Shown here piece by piece: positions 56,150 through 64,000 of a DNA stretch of 64,000 nt. Position numbers and translations under genes: made by a program. The stretch covers positions 310,001 to 374,000 of the forward strand of contig JAVTVY010008073.1 of NCBI GenBank assembly GCA_036873755.1, given 5' to 3'. Under the pieces are notes generated by a model. That model made no database searches, was not told where the DNA came from, and saw only the letters and a program-made list of their open reading frames with translations. The first letter of the stretch is position 1; each line of letters opens with the position of its first letter. Source of the DNA: Hanleya hanleyi (lineage: Eukaryota; Mollusca; Polyplacophora; Lepidopleurida; Hanleyidae).

Positions 56150-57140
56150 CCTTGTTTTTTTCTTTGTTTTGTTTTCACATTTTCTAGTAAAGCTTGGCCC
56201 ACAGATATATTGTGGTAATTTTCAGGACTCTAGCCTCAGGGATAGCAAAAATATATAGAGGGGGGCGGGGCTTCCCCCTCCCCCTCGTCTGCAACTGGGG
56301 TACGGTTCCCATGTCATTAAAATGTGGAAATACAAATAAATTGCCATAAATAAATTTTAAAAAATATGTAGGCCTATCTCTGGTGTGGAATTTTTAGGTA
56401 TTATCGGAGGATGTCTAGTTTATAAAACATACTGAAGTTTCAGGAATTTTCGAAAAGTTCATTATAATTTTGAATGTAAACTTTGAAGATTTAAATTGGA
56501 ACATACTCTCCCTAGCTTCAGGTTAGGGACACCTTTGAACTGATTTTACATTGAGGTGAACTCAAAAATTAGTTCTGCATTTTTGTTGTTTTTGCTGGGT
56601 TTTCATTAAATTTTGCCTATGTTTTGTCCCATATTCGCATGTCTACTCCATACCTATAGAGCTTGCTTCGCAAGCGGCCTCTTCGCGGCCGCGCCCCGCT
56701 TGTATAAGGTTAATCGAAATTCTTCATGGTTTCCAGAAAATAAAATATTAATCTGATGAAACAAGTTACAATATAGGAGAAGGCCATCTTTTTTGTTTCT
56801 TTGTTTTGTTTTCACATTTTCTAGTAGAGCTTGACCCACAGATATAGTGTGGTAATTTTCAGCACTCTAGCCTTAGGGATAGCAAAAATATATAACGGGG
56901 GCGGGGAGCTTACCCCGCTCCCCCTCGTCTGTAACTAGGGTACGGTTCCCATGTCATTAAAATGTGGAAATACAAATAAATCGTCATAAATAAATTTTAA
57001 AAAATGTGTAGGCCTATTTCTGGTGTGAATTTTTTAGGTATTATCGGAGGATGTCTAGTTTATAAAACATACTGAAGTTTCAGGAATTTTCGAAAAGTTC
57101 ATTATTAATTTTGAATGTAAACTTTGAAAGTTTAAAATAA
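56150..57140. repeat. ~340-bp direct duplication (two copies 640 bp apart)
   Basis: Copies at about 56153-56490 and 56793-57135 share TTTGTTTTGTTTTCACATTT, CTCTAGCCTNAGGGATAGC, TACGGTTCCCATGTCATTAA and GTAGGCCTAT. Between them lie hairpin words GCTTGCTTCGCAAGC and GGCCTCTTCGCGGCC at 56660-56695. Confidence 0.8.
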
Positions 57141-57427
57141 AATTGAAACATACTCTAGCTTCAGATTAGGAACTGATTGAGCTGAACTCAAAACATTAGT
57201 TCTGGACTTCATTCCATATGAAATGTTTTCTTCAAACTTTTTTCCGACTATTAAATTTTAATTTCGAGTTAAAATTATATTCAAATTTAAATTCAAGTAT
57301 TTAAAAATAATTTTACTTTAATCTTGATCAAAATTAAAACTGAAATTTCATTCAAAAAACTGAAATTCCAATTCGTAATTAAAATTAACAACCAACTAAG
57401 AATGATCATCCAAAAAAATAAATAGGT
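57141..57427. other. AT-rich DNA left of P4
   Basis: Degenerate TTAAATTT/AAAATTAA repeats. No gene. Confidence 0.5.
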
Positions 57428-57466
57428 TACGAAAGTAGTAGTAAAAGCTGAAATTCCTTACCATTT

Positions 57467-57620
57467 ATGCAAATGAGATGACGTCATCGATGACGTCACA
57501 GAGCTCTCGTCCAATCAGAAGCGAGTATTTTGCCCCGGTGCATTATGGGACATATCCAAGATGGCGGCGTCTGCCTTCTGGTTCAAAATAGCCTTTGCAG
57601 GTCAAAAATAGTTCCATGTA
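57467..57620. promoter_or_regulatory. Tip module of P4: octamer, CRE, CCAAT, YY1-like
   Basis: ATGCAAAT (57467), TGACGTCATCGATGACGTCA, CCAATCAGAAGCGAG and AAGATGGCGGC (about 57558) lie in a row, all known animal promoter motifs. Comparable modules lie at the tips of P2 and P3. Function is inferred. Confidence 0.55.
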
Positions 57621-58009
57621 TTCATCCGCGGTGATGCGGTCTTCCTCCACGGGCAGAAAAGTAGTCCCACGGGATTCCCCAGTGGGGGTTTCCCCATGAC
57701 GATCACGTGATCAAGGCATGTCTAGACTTGTTCTGGGTTGTACAGTTCTGCCATACGGAGGATGGGTACTAGTATTTCGCTGACGTCCTAGTAATAAACA
57801 TAATCTATAGGTGTTGTACCATGTTAATAGGATCAGTCTAGCATCTGTACCACCCTAGGGTCGAGTGTTTATTGTCCCGGGTATCTCCGCAGAAAATCAA
57901 CAAACAAAATGGCGGCTCCAGGATGGTGTGGGGACACCCTTTCCACATCACGGCGTCGATCGTAGCGCCATCTGCACACACTGACGCAAGGGAGACAACT
58001 CGTGTGGGC

Positions 58010-59065
58010 CAAGGGTATGGAAATAGCCGTTTTGGAGCTAGGGGAGTTACTACTGGTCCAGTGGGGTCGAGTGATGTATCAATGTGAAGCCTATGTGAGG
58101 GGGCATCTGATGGGCTGGGTGTGGGGTTGAACTAGCGTCATTCTGCGCATGCGCGGTGGCCCAAGGGTATGAAAATAGCCGTGTTGGAGCTAGGGGAGCC
58201 CCTGATGGTCCAATGGGATCGAGTGAGGTATTAAAGTGAAGCTTATGTGAGGGGGCATCTGACTGGACTGGGTGTGGGGTTGAACTAGCGTCATTCTGCG
58301 CATGCGCGGTGGCCCAAGGGTATGAAAATAGCCGTGTTGGAGCTAGCGAAGCCACTAATGGTCCGATGGGGTCGAGTGAGGTATCAAAGTGAAGCCTATG
58401 TGAGGGGGCCTCTGATGGACTGGGTGTGGGGTTGAAATAGCGGCATTCTGCGCATGCGCGGTGGCCCAAGGGTATGGAAATAGCCGTGTTGGAGCTAGGG
58501 GAGTTACTACTGGTCCAGTGGGGTCGAGTGAGGTATCAATGTGAAGCCTATGTGAGGGGGCATCTGACTGGACTAGTGGGGTTGAAATAGCGGCATTCTG
58601 CGCATGCGCGGTGGCCCAAGGGTATGGAAATAGCCGTGTTGGAGCTAGGGGAGCCCCTGATGGTCCAATGGGATCGAGTGAGGTATTAAAGTGAAGCCTA
58701 GGTGAGGGAGCCTCTGATGGGCTGGGTGTGGGGTTGAAGTATCGGCATTCTGCGCATGCGCGGTGGCCGAAGGGTATGGAAATAGCCGTGTTGGAGCTAG
58801 GGGAGCCACAAATGGTCCAATGGGATCGAGTGAGGTATCAAAGTGAAGCATTCGTGAAGGGGCATCTAATGGGCTGGGTGTGGGGTTGGAATATCGGCAT
58901 TCTGCGCATGCGCGGTGGTCAAAGGATATGAAACTAGCCGTTTTGGAGCTAGGGGAGCCCCTAATGGTCCAATGGGGTCGAGTGAGGTATCAAAGTGAAG
59001 CATTCGTGAAGGGGCATCTGATGGGTTGGGTGTGCGGTAGGAATATCATTCTGCGCATGCGCAGA
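58010..59065. repeat. P4 left-arm ~150-bp satellite with NRF1-like sites
   Basis: Seven units with CTGCGCATGCGCGGTGGCC (cores near 58144, 58297, 58446, 58599, 58749, 58901 and 59052), followed by AAGGGTATGGAAATAGCCGT. It is closely related to the P2 array. Confidence 0.9.
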
Positions 59066-59335
59066 CGCAATGCGGAGCTCTCGTCCAATCAGAAGCGAGT
59101 ATTTCAAATCCGTCACAGAGCTCTCAGCCAATCAGAAGCGAGTATTTTGACCCGGTGCATTATGGGCCATATCCAAGATGGCGGCACGTATGTTCAAGAT
59201 GGCGGCACATCCGGTGTCGAAAACTGGCCATTTCTTCGGGATGTGGTCACCTAGTGTCGAAAACTGGACCCTGTATGGGTCCCGCTAGCGCCTTGACGCC
59301 ATGATATAGACCGGAGAGAGAAAACAACAACAACA
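59066..59335. repeat. CCAAT/YY1 repeats and spacer in the P4 left arm
   Basis: AGCTCTCGTCCAATCAGAAG occurs twice (59076 and 59120). AAGATGGCGGCA occurs twice (about 59177 and 59198). GTGTCGAAAACTGG occurs twice. No gene. Confidence 0.7.
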
Positions 59336-59339
59336 AGGA

Positions 59340-59591
59340 TGACACATGAGGGAACAACAACAACAACAAGTTTTTTTTCATATAGTTTATTTTCCCCTCC
59401 ATCATAACATACCCACGCTGGGGGAGCCGCGTTGGGTATGTTTACAATTCAAGAAAGACTCTTGTCCAATCAGAGACCGCCATTTGCATCTGTCCTATTC
59501 GTTCCTGTCCGTTAGATGTATTCTTGTCCAATCAGAAGTCGCCATTTCAGAGAGTTCCTTCTTCGGTCATGTTCATTCTGAACCGTTTATT
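59340..59591. repeat. Terminal module after gene 2 (P4 left arm)
   Basis: (AAC)n, CATATAGTTTATTTTCCCC, ACCCACGCTGGGGGAGCC, then two CCAATCAGA words. It matches 8085-8312 and 19311-19540 in P1. It is present once, against twice around the third ORF of P1. Confidence 0.75.
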
Positions 59592-60164
59592 CTAATCATC
59601 GTCGGACAGGCCTGGATATTCTTCGGGCAGCATGTCCTGAAACAGTTGTTTGCGCATTCTGATCGCATTTTCCAGGGCCTCTGTGGGTGGTAGCCCCATA
59701 GCCTCTTCCAAGTGACGCTTGGTCTTCATGATGGACCTGTGCGTGGGGTCGCCTTTCATTTCAAGCGGTAGTAAGGTATACTGTTCATAGATCGCCATGG
59801 CTGTTTTCCTGATGCGGGAGCGCATTTGGGTGTACGTCTGTTGTAAATTATCCTCTCCGGCGTCCTCGATCGCTTCAGCGTGAGTATTGATAGCTGCTGT
59901 CACAATACGATCCCAGAAGGTAGGTTCTGCCTCACTTTCCTGGGATGTAGGCTGACTCTCTGAGGTCAAGCTCTCCATATCAGTAGATATACTGTCAGCA
60001 ATCTTGGATTCGGTATCAGTCGATGCACTCTCATCAATCTCTGTATCAGTATCTGCCTCAACGGGCTCCTCGGCGTCTTCAATCCCATGTATATTTTTCT
60101 GGTGTCGCATCATATCGTAATGTCTGGTGAACGTGCGTTCACACTCAGAACAAGTATAAGCCAT
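59592..60164 (-). CDS. Gene 2: C2H2 protein with gene-1-like C-terminal domain (P4 left arm)
   Basis: 190 residues. One C2H2 finger, C5-x2-C8-x12-H21-x4-H26 (MAYTCSECERTFTRHYDMMR). Residues ~28-80 are acidic and Ser/Thr-rich with repeated TDTE/STDMES words. Residues ~80-185 form a helical domain. That domain aligns with the C-terminus of gene 1: R-x-R-(K/R)-x-A...Y...L...DP-x-H...I...T...L...G...A...AI...K-x-LF. It has no ATPase motifs. TATAAAAG sits 53 bp before the ATG on this strand. It is convergent in order with gene 1 (gene 1, then gene 2, same direction). It probably acts with gene 1, but its role is unknown. Confidence 0.8.
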   Translation of the reverse strand: MAYTCSECERTFTRHYDMMRHQKNIHGIEDAEEPVEADTDTEIDESASTDTESKIADSISTDMESLTSESQPTSQESEAEPTFWDRIVTAAINTHAEAIEDAGEDNLQQTYTQMRSRIRKTAMAIYEQYTLLPLEMKGDPTHRSIMKTKRHLEEAMGLPPTEALENAIRMRKQLFQDMLPEEYPGLSDDD

Positions 60165-60389
60165 GTTGACCGTTGAACGTCGACTGTGCGTCTTTTGGGA
60201 ATACGCTCGCTTTTATAGACAGTAACGGTCATCAACGCTTAGCTCAACGCTTCAACGCCTGGTGAATTAGCTCAGAAGCTCTGATTTCATGGAATTGACA
60301 TCAATTCATCGAAATGCAGTGACGCCCGTCAACGCCCGTCGTTACGCCTTAACGCTCGTCTCAACGCTTTAACACACTTTCTTAACGCT
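60165..60389 (-). promoter_or_regulatory. Gene 1-gene 2 intergenic promoter with GCGTTRA iterations (left arm)
   Basis: On the minus strand, GCGTTAA/GCGTTGA-like words recur about eight to ten times, with GGGCGTTGACGGGCGTCA. TATAAAAG is at 60210-60217. It looks like an array of binding sites ahead of a TATA promoter. The same word forms the hairpin at the element centre. Confidence 0.65.
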
Positions 60390-61595
60390 TTAACGACGTT
60401 TAATGATGCGTTCGAACAAATGTTTCTTTTGTGCTATTGCTCTGACATACGCCGCTTTCCAGTTCATGCCCGAGGTTTTCAACATCGACGCTGTTCTTTC
60501 AATTTCCATATGGACTGGATCCTTATCCAACAATTTCATATGGGTCAGTAAGTCGACATACTGCTGACGTAAAGCCCGTCGTAGTCTGGGTGCCAATCTG
60601 TTATGGGCTAAAATTGCAGCTTCCTCTTTCGAATACCCTTTGCGTTGAAACTTGTTTCCTGTGGCCTCCAAAATCTCGCCCATCTCGGCGTCCATACTTT
60701 CTTTGAACAAATCCTTCCATAGCCTCGAGTTCACATTATGTTCTTCAACCTCGGGTTGGGCCTTCACGGTTGGGTGATATTCCGGGACTGGTGATATGAA
60801 GAAGGCCCGCTGTACGGGGGTGGGTTGCTGCTTCACCAAATGTGGACTCGGTGGATGGTGTAGGGGCTGTGGTGATTCCTCGCCGGGTAGCAGGTGGGTC
60901 GTCAGCCGGCGATCTTCGGGGGTATGGGCTTTTAAATCTACGAACAGGTAGCCGTACGGACGACTTGTCGCTTCTTGAAACGCCTGCATGAAATGGTCGA
61001 TGTTCTGAGGATAAATTCGACTGCCAAACACACGAATTTGTGCTCTGTCGATGGGGTTGGAGAACAACACAAAGTATTGGCAGTTCAAGGCAATATCTCT
61101 GGACGCCTTCCCTTGAGGAAAGAGATTCTGGGTCAAATAGATGACGGACAGATTGCGATGATGGGACCCTTTGGTGAATAGGTCGGCGATTTTCGAATTG
61201 TCCTTGGCCGCACTCATCAGATCATCTAGCACTACCACGTTGGTCTGCTCGGGGTCAAAGTAATACGGTTCGTCTATGTCATGAGGAATCCCTGGGACGA
61301 AACTCACATTCTGTAATCGCGTAGTTTCGTAGGCGGGCTGCCATTGGCTATAACACCAAACAACACGTGTCGGAGCTGGGGTTGCCACACCTTCCTCTAA
61401 GAACTTCATTACCCAGGACGTCTTTCCACATGCCGTAGGGCCGCTCACCGTCATCGTGTAGGGATGCTCTACTGCACTTGCTGGACCTATAGCGGGACTC
61501 GGTGGTGTCTCTTGGTTGTGTTTGCCTTGAATGTGCCTGATCATACTATCGCGACGAGAGAAGGTTCTCTGACAGAACGTACACGTACACGACAT
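60390..61595 (-). CDS. Gene 1: C2H2 finger fused to A32/FtsK-like ATPase (P4 left arm)
   Basis: 401 residues, uninterrupted. C2H2 finger at residues 5-26 (C5, C8, H21, H26). P-loop Walker A GPTACGKTS at 52-60; Walker B VVVLDD at 120-125. The sensor-like YLTQNLF at 153-159 is followed by a NPIDRAQIRVFGSRIYP stretch, as in A32-type packaging ATPases of large DNA viruses and Polintons. A proline-rich linker (~residues 230-285) precedes a helical C-terminal domain (~290-401) shared with gene 2. The start is chosen at the ATG ~51 bp after a TATATAAG box. Known relatives pump DNA into capsids or move DNA; here the finger could guide it to element DNA (inference). It is the mirror of the copy at 62141. 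Confidence 0.85.
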   Translation of the reverse strand: MSCTCTFCQRTFSRRDSMIRHIQGKHNQETPPSPAIGPASAVEHPYTMTVSGPTACGKTSWVMKFLEEGVATPAPTRVVWCYSQWQPAYETTRLQNVSFVPGIPHDIDEPYYFDPEQTNVVVLDDLMSAAKDNSKIADLFTKGSHHRNLSVIYLTQNLFPQGKASRDIALNCQYFVLFSNPIDRAQIRVFGSRIYPQNIDHFMQAFQEATSRPYGYLFVDLKAHTPEDRRLTTHLLPGEESPQPLHHPPSPHLVKQQPTPVQRAFFISPVPEYHPTVKAQPEVEEHNVNSRLWKDLFKESMDAEMGEILEATGNKFQRKGYSKEEAAILAHNRLAPRLRRALRQQYVDLLTHMKLLDKDPVHMEIERTASMLKTSGMNWKAAYVRAIAQKKHLFERIIKRR

Positions 61596-61660
61596 GTTGA
61601 TCTGTCGACCAATACATAAGGACTGATGAGGGACACATGTTCATTCTTATATATACAGAC
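61596..61660 (-). promoter_or_regulatory. Gene 1 promoter, TATATAAG box (left arm)
   Basis: The minus-strand TATATAAG at 61646-61653 lies ~51 bp before the ATG, with a short leader containing GTCCCTCATCAGTCC. Confidence 0.65.
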
Positions 61661-61689
61661 ACCACCACCAACACCACCACCACACACTA

Positions 61690-61728
<39 letters not shown>

Positions 61729-62080
61729 ACCATCACCACCACCACCACCACCGCCACCACCGGGCGTTGACGGGCGTCAACGCCCGGTGGTGGTGGTGGG
61801 AACTCCCGTGTGGCAAAGCTCTTGGATCGGAGCTCTTGGAGCTCAAAGCCTGTGGAGCTCAGATCTCGGAAGTGACATTGCATACGACCTCTGTGAGGTC
61901 ACTTCCGCTTCCGTTCACGTGACCGGAACTGACCTTTGACCCCGGCGCGCAAAGGCTTCCACCGCGGTGGAAACCTTTACACCGCGCGCGCCGGTCAACG
62001 CCTGGTGGTGGCGGTGGTGGTGGTGGTGGTAAGTGTGTGTGTGTGGTAGTGTGTGGTGATGGTGTTGGTGGTGGTGTCTG
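61660..62080. repeat. Central fold of P4 with two hairpins
   Basis: CAC/CA microsatellites border a spacer that differs between the arms. Hairpin 1 (61754-61793) has CCACCACCGGGCGTTGAC and its inverse around GGGC. Hairpin 2 (61943-61992) has GCGCGC and AAAGGCTTCCACCGCGGTGG with inverse. GAGCTC recurs four to five times between. The TGACCTTTGACCCCGGCGCG word is shared with the P3 centre. The GAGCTCTTGGATCGGAGCTC segment is shared with P1. Confidence 0.8.
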
Positions 62081-62082
62081 TA

Positions 62083-62140
62083 CATATAAGAATGAACATG
62101 TGTCCCTCATCAGTCCTTATGTATTGGTCGACAGATCAAC
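62083..62140 (+). promoter_or_regulatory. Gene 1 promoter, CATATAAG box (right arm)
   Basis: CATATAAG at 62083-62090 corresponds to TATATAAG in the left arm (one base weaker), about 51 bp before the ATG at 62141. Confidence 0.6.
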
Positions 62141-63346
62141 ATGTCGTGTACGTGTACGTTCTGTCAGAGAACCTTCTCTCGTCGCGATAGTATGATCAGG
62201 CACATTCAAGGCAAACACAACCAAGAGACACCACCGAGTCCCGCTATAGGTCCAGCAAGTGCAGTAGAGCATCCCTACACGATGACGGTGAGCGGCCCTA
62301 CGGCATGTGGAAAGACGTCCTGGGTAATGAAGTTCTTAGAGGAAGGTGTGGCAACCCCAGCTCCGACACGTGTTGTTTGGTGTTATAGCCAATGGCAGCC
62401 CGCCTACGAAACTACGCGATTACAGAATGTGAGTTTCGTCCCAGGGATTCCTCATGACATAGACGAACCGTATTACTTTGACCCCGAGCAGACCAACGTG
62501 GTAGTGCTAGATGATCTGATGAGTGCGGCCAAGGACAATTCGAAAATCGCCGACCTATTCACCAAAGGGTCCCATCATCGCAATCTGTCCGTCATCTATT
62601 TGACCCAGAATCTCTTTCCTCAAGGGAAGGCGTCCAGAGATATTGCCTTGAACTGCCAATACTTTGTGTTGTTCTCCAACCCCATCGACAGAGCACAAAT
62701 TCGTGTGTTTGGTAGTCGAATTTATCCTCAGAACATCGACCATTTCATGCAGGCGTTTCAAGAAGCGACAAGTCGTCCGTACGGCTACCTGTTCGTAGAT
62801 TTAAAAGCCCATACCCCCGAAGATCGCCGGCTGACGACCCACCTGCTACCCGGCGAGGAATCACCACAGCCCCTACACCATCCACCGAGTCCACATTTGG
62901 TGAAGCAGCAACCCACCCCCGTACAGCGGGCCTTCTTCATATCACCAGTCCCGGAATATCACTCAACCGTGAAGGCCCAACCCGAGGTTGAAGAACATAA
63001 TGTGAACTCGAGGCTATGGAAGGATTTGTTCAAAGAAAGTATGGACGCCGAGATGGGCGAGATTTTGGAGGCCACAGGAAACAAGTTTCAACGCAAAGGG
63101 TATTCGAAAGAGGAAGCTGCAATTTTAGCCCATAACAGATTGGCACCCAGACTACGACGGGCTTTACGTCAGCAGTATGTCGACTTACTGACCCATATGA
63201 AATTGTTGGATAAGGATCCAGTCCATATGGAAATTGAAAGAACAGCGTCGATGTTGAAAACCTCGGGCATGAACTGGAAAGCGGCGTATGTCAGAGCAAT
63301 AGCACAAAAGAAACATTTGTTCGAACGCATCATTAAACGTCGTTAA
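62141..63346 (+). CDS. Gene 1: C2H2-ATPase, second copy (P4 right arm)
   Basis: 401 residues. Identical to the left-arm copy except one position I can see: PEYHS here, PEYHP there, in the linker. All motifs are intact (finger C5/C8/H21/H26, Walker A GPTACGKTS, Walker B VVVLDD, YLTQNLF). Such near-identity of opposite arms implies recent duplication or ongoing gene conversion, while the spacer between the arms has diverged. Confidence 0.85.
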   Translation: MSCTCTFCQRTFSRRDSMIRHIQGKHNQETPPSPAIGPASAVEHPYTMTVSGPTACGKTSWVMKFLEEGVATPAPTRVVWCYSQWQPAYETTRLQNVSFVPGIPHDIDEPYYFDPEQTNVVVLDDLMSAAKDNSKIADLFTKGSHHRNLSVIYLTQNLFPQGKASRDIALNCQYFVLFSNPIDRAQIRVFGSRIYPQNIDHFMQAFQEATSRPYGYLFVDLKAHTPEDRRLTTHLLPGEESPQPLHHPPSPHLVKQQPTPVQRAFFISPVPEYHSTVKAQPEVEEHNVNSRLWKDLFKESMDAEMGEILEATGNKFQRKGYSKEEAAILAHNRLAPRLRRALRQQYVDLLTHMKLLDKDPVHMEIERTASMLKTSGMNWKAAYVRAIAQKKHLFERIIKRR

Positions 63347-63572
63347 AGCGTTAAGAAAGTGTGTTAAAGCGTTGAGACGAGCGTTAAGGCGTAACGACGG
63401 GCGTTGACGGGCGTCACTGCATTTCGATGAATTGATGTCAATTCCATGAAATCAGAGCTTCTGAGCTAATTCACCAGGGCGTTGAAGCGTTGAGCTAAGC
63501 GTTGATGACCGTTACTGTCTATAAAAGCGAGCGTATTCCCAAAACACGCACAGTCGACGTTCAACCGTCAAC
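63347..63572 (+). promoter_or_regulatory. Gene 1-gene 2 intergenic promoter (right arm)
   Basis: Plus-strand GCGTTAAG, GCGTTGAG, GGGCGTTGACGGGCGTCA and GCGTTGAAGCGTTGAG words. TATAAAAG is at 63520-63527, ~46-53 bp ahead of the gene 2 ATG. Mirror of 60165-60389. Confidence 0.65.
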
Positions 63573-64000
63573 ATGGCTTATACTTGTTCTGAGTGTGAAC
63601 GCACGTTCACCAGACATTACGATATGATGCGACACGAGAAAAATATACATGGGATTGAAGACGCCGAGGAGCCCGTTGAGGCAGATACTGATACAGAGAT
63701 TGATGAGAGTGCATCGACTGATACCGAATCCAAGATTGCTGACAGTATATCTACTGATATGGAGAGCTTGACCTCAGAGAGTCAGCCTACATCCCAGGAA
63801 AGTGAGGCAGAACCTACCTTCTGGGATCGTATTGTGACAGCAGCTATCAATACTCACGCTGAAGCGATCGAGGACGCCGGAGAGGATAATTTACAACAGA
63901 CGTACACCCAAATGCGCTCCCGCATCAGGAAAACAGCCATGGCGATCTATGAACAGTATACCTTACTACCGCTTGAAATGAAAGGCGACCCCACGCACAG
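63573..64000 (+). CDS. Gene 2: C2H2 protein, second copy, cut by window end (P4 right arm)
   Basis: It starts MAYTCSECERTFTRHYDMMR, as in the left-arm copy, with a small change after it (RHEKNIHG against RHQKNIHG). The acidic Ser/Thr region is intact and the frame stays open to the edge, within the LEMKGDPTH segment. About 47 codons should remain outside. Confidence 0.8.
   Translation, partial: MAYTCSECERTFTRHYDMMRHEKNIHGIEDAEEPVEADTDTEIDESASTDTESKIADSISTDMESLTSESQPTSQESEAEPTFWDRIVTAAINTHAEAIEDAGEDNLQQTYTQMRSRIRKTAMAIYEQYTLLPLEMKGDPTH

Larger units (their letters stand above)
57434..64000. mobile_element. P4: palindromic C2H2-ATPase element, right end beyond the window
   Basis: The left tip AGTAGTAGTAAAAGC is placed at 57434; an alternative start three bases later is possible. 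The left arm runs ~4.5 kb to a fold near 61900. The right arm then mirrors it to the window edge, with both genes present in each arm in opposite orientation. The predicted duplication is TACGAA (57428-57433), and the right tip should lie about 2.4 kb past the window. P4 shares satellite, tip and gene sequence with P1 and P2, so it is the same family and has the best-preserved genes. Confidence 0.8.

Overview
This is animal nuclear DNA, most likely from a marine invertebrate. Coding density is very low and spliced-exon signals are present (an ML/NPC2-like exon with splice sites at both ends). A Ty3/gypsy retrotransposon, MITE-like hairpins and many mini- and microsatellites fill the rest. I cannot name the species; a mollusc or another lophotrochozoan is only a guess.

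The window is dominated by four DNA elements with giant terminal inverted repeats (TIRs), called P1-P4 here. P1 (6093-25328), P2 (20898-25241, nested in P1) and P3 (26747-38492) each start 5'-AGTAG, end CTACT-3', and are flanked by exact 6-bp target-site duplications (ATAGTA, CCGCTT and TACATA). P4 starts near 57434 and runs off the right edge. A 5'-AG end plus a 6-bp duplication is the signature I know for Polinton/Maverick elements, but no protein-primed polymerase or Polinton integrase is visible. These are therefore non-autonomous relatives or a distinct lineage. In P1, P3 and P4 the arms run almost to the middle, so each element is close to one giant palindrome; P2 keeps a 1.4 kb single-copy core.

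P4 carries two genes in each arm, in mirror image. Gene 1 is a C2H2 finger joined to an A32/FtsK-like (packaging-type) ATPase, followed by a helical C-terminal domain. Gene 2 has the same finger and a related C-terminal domain but no ATPase. Each gene has a TATA box about 50-60 bp before its ATG, and the intergenic promoter region is built from iterated GCGTTRA words. P1 holds broken copies of both genes plus a third small ORF bracketed by direct repeats. Gene 2 of P1 is split by a decayed Ty3/gypsy element (10339-18464) that lacks its 5' LTR. The arms also hold about 150-170 bp satellites with NRF1-consensus palindromes, YY1-like GCCGCCATTTT words, octamer, CRE and CCAAT motifs.

Layout: 1-5730 minisatellites and tandem blocks; 6087-25334 P1 with the gypsy and P2 inside; 25335-26746 intervening DNA with a tRNA-like SINE and a foldback MITE; 26741-38498 P3, mostly simple and 29-bp repeats; 38499-57430 sparse host DNA with one ML-domain exon, two weak exon candidates, a 511-bp hAT-like MITE, a 795-bp TIR element and several hairpins; 57434-64000 P4.
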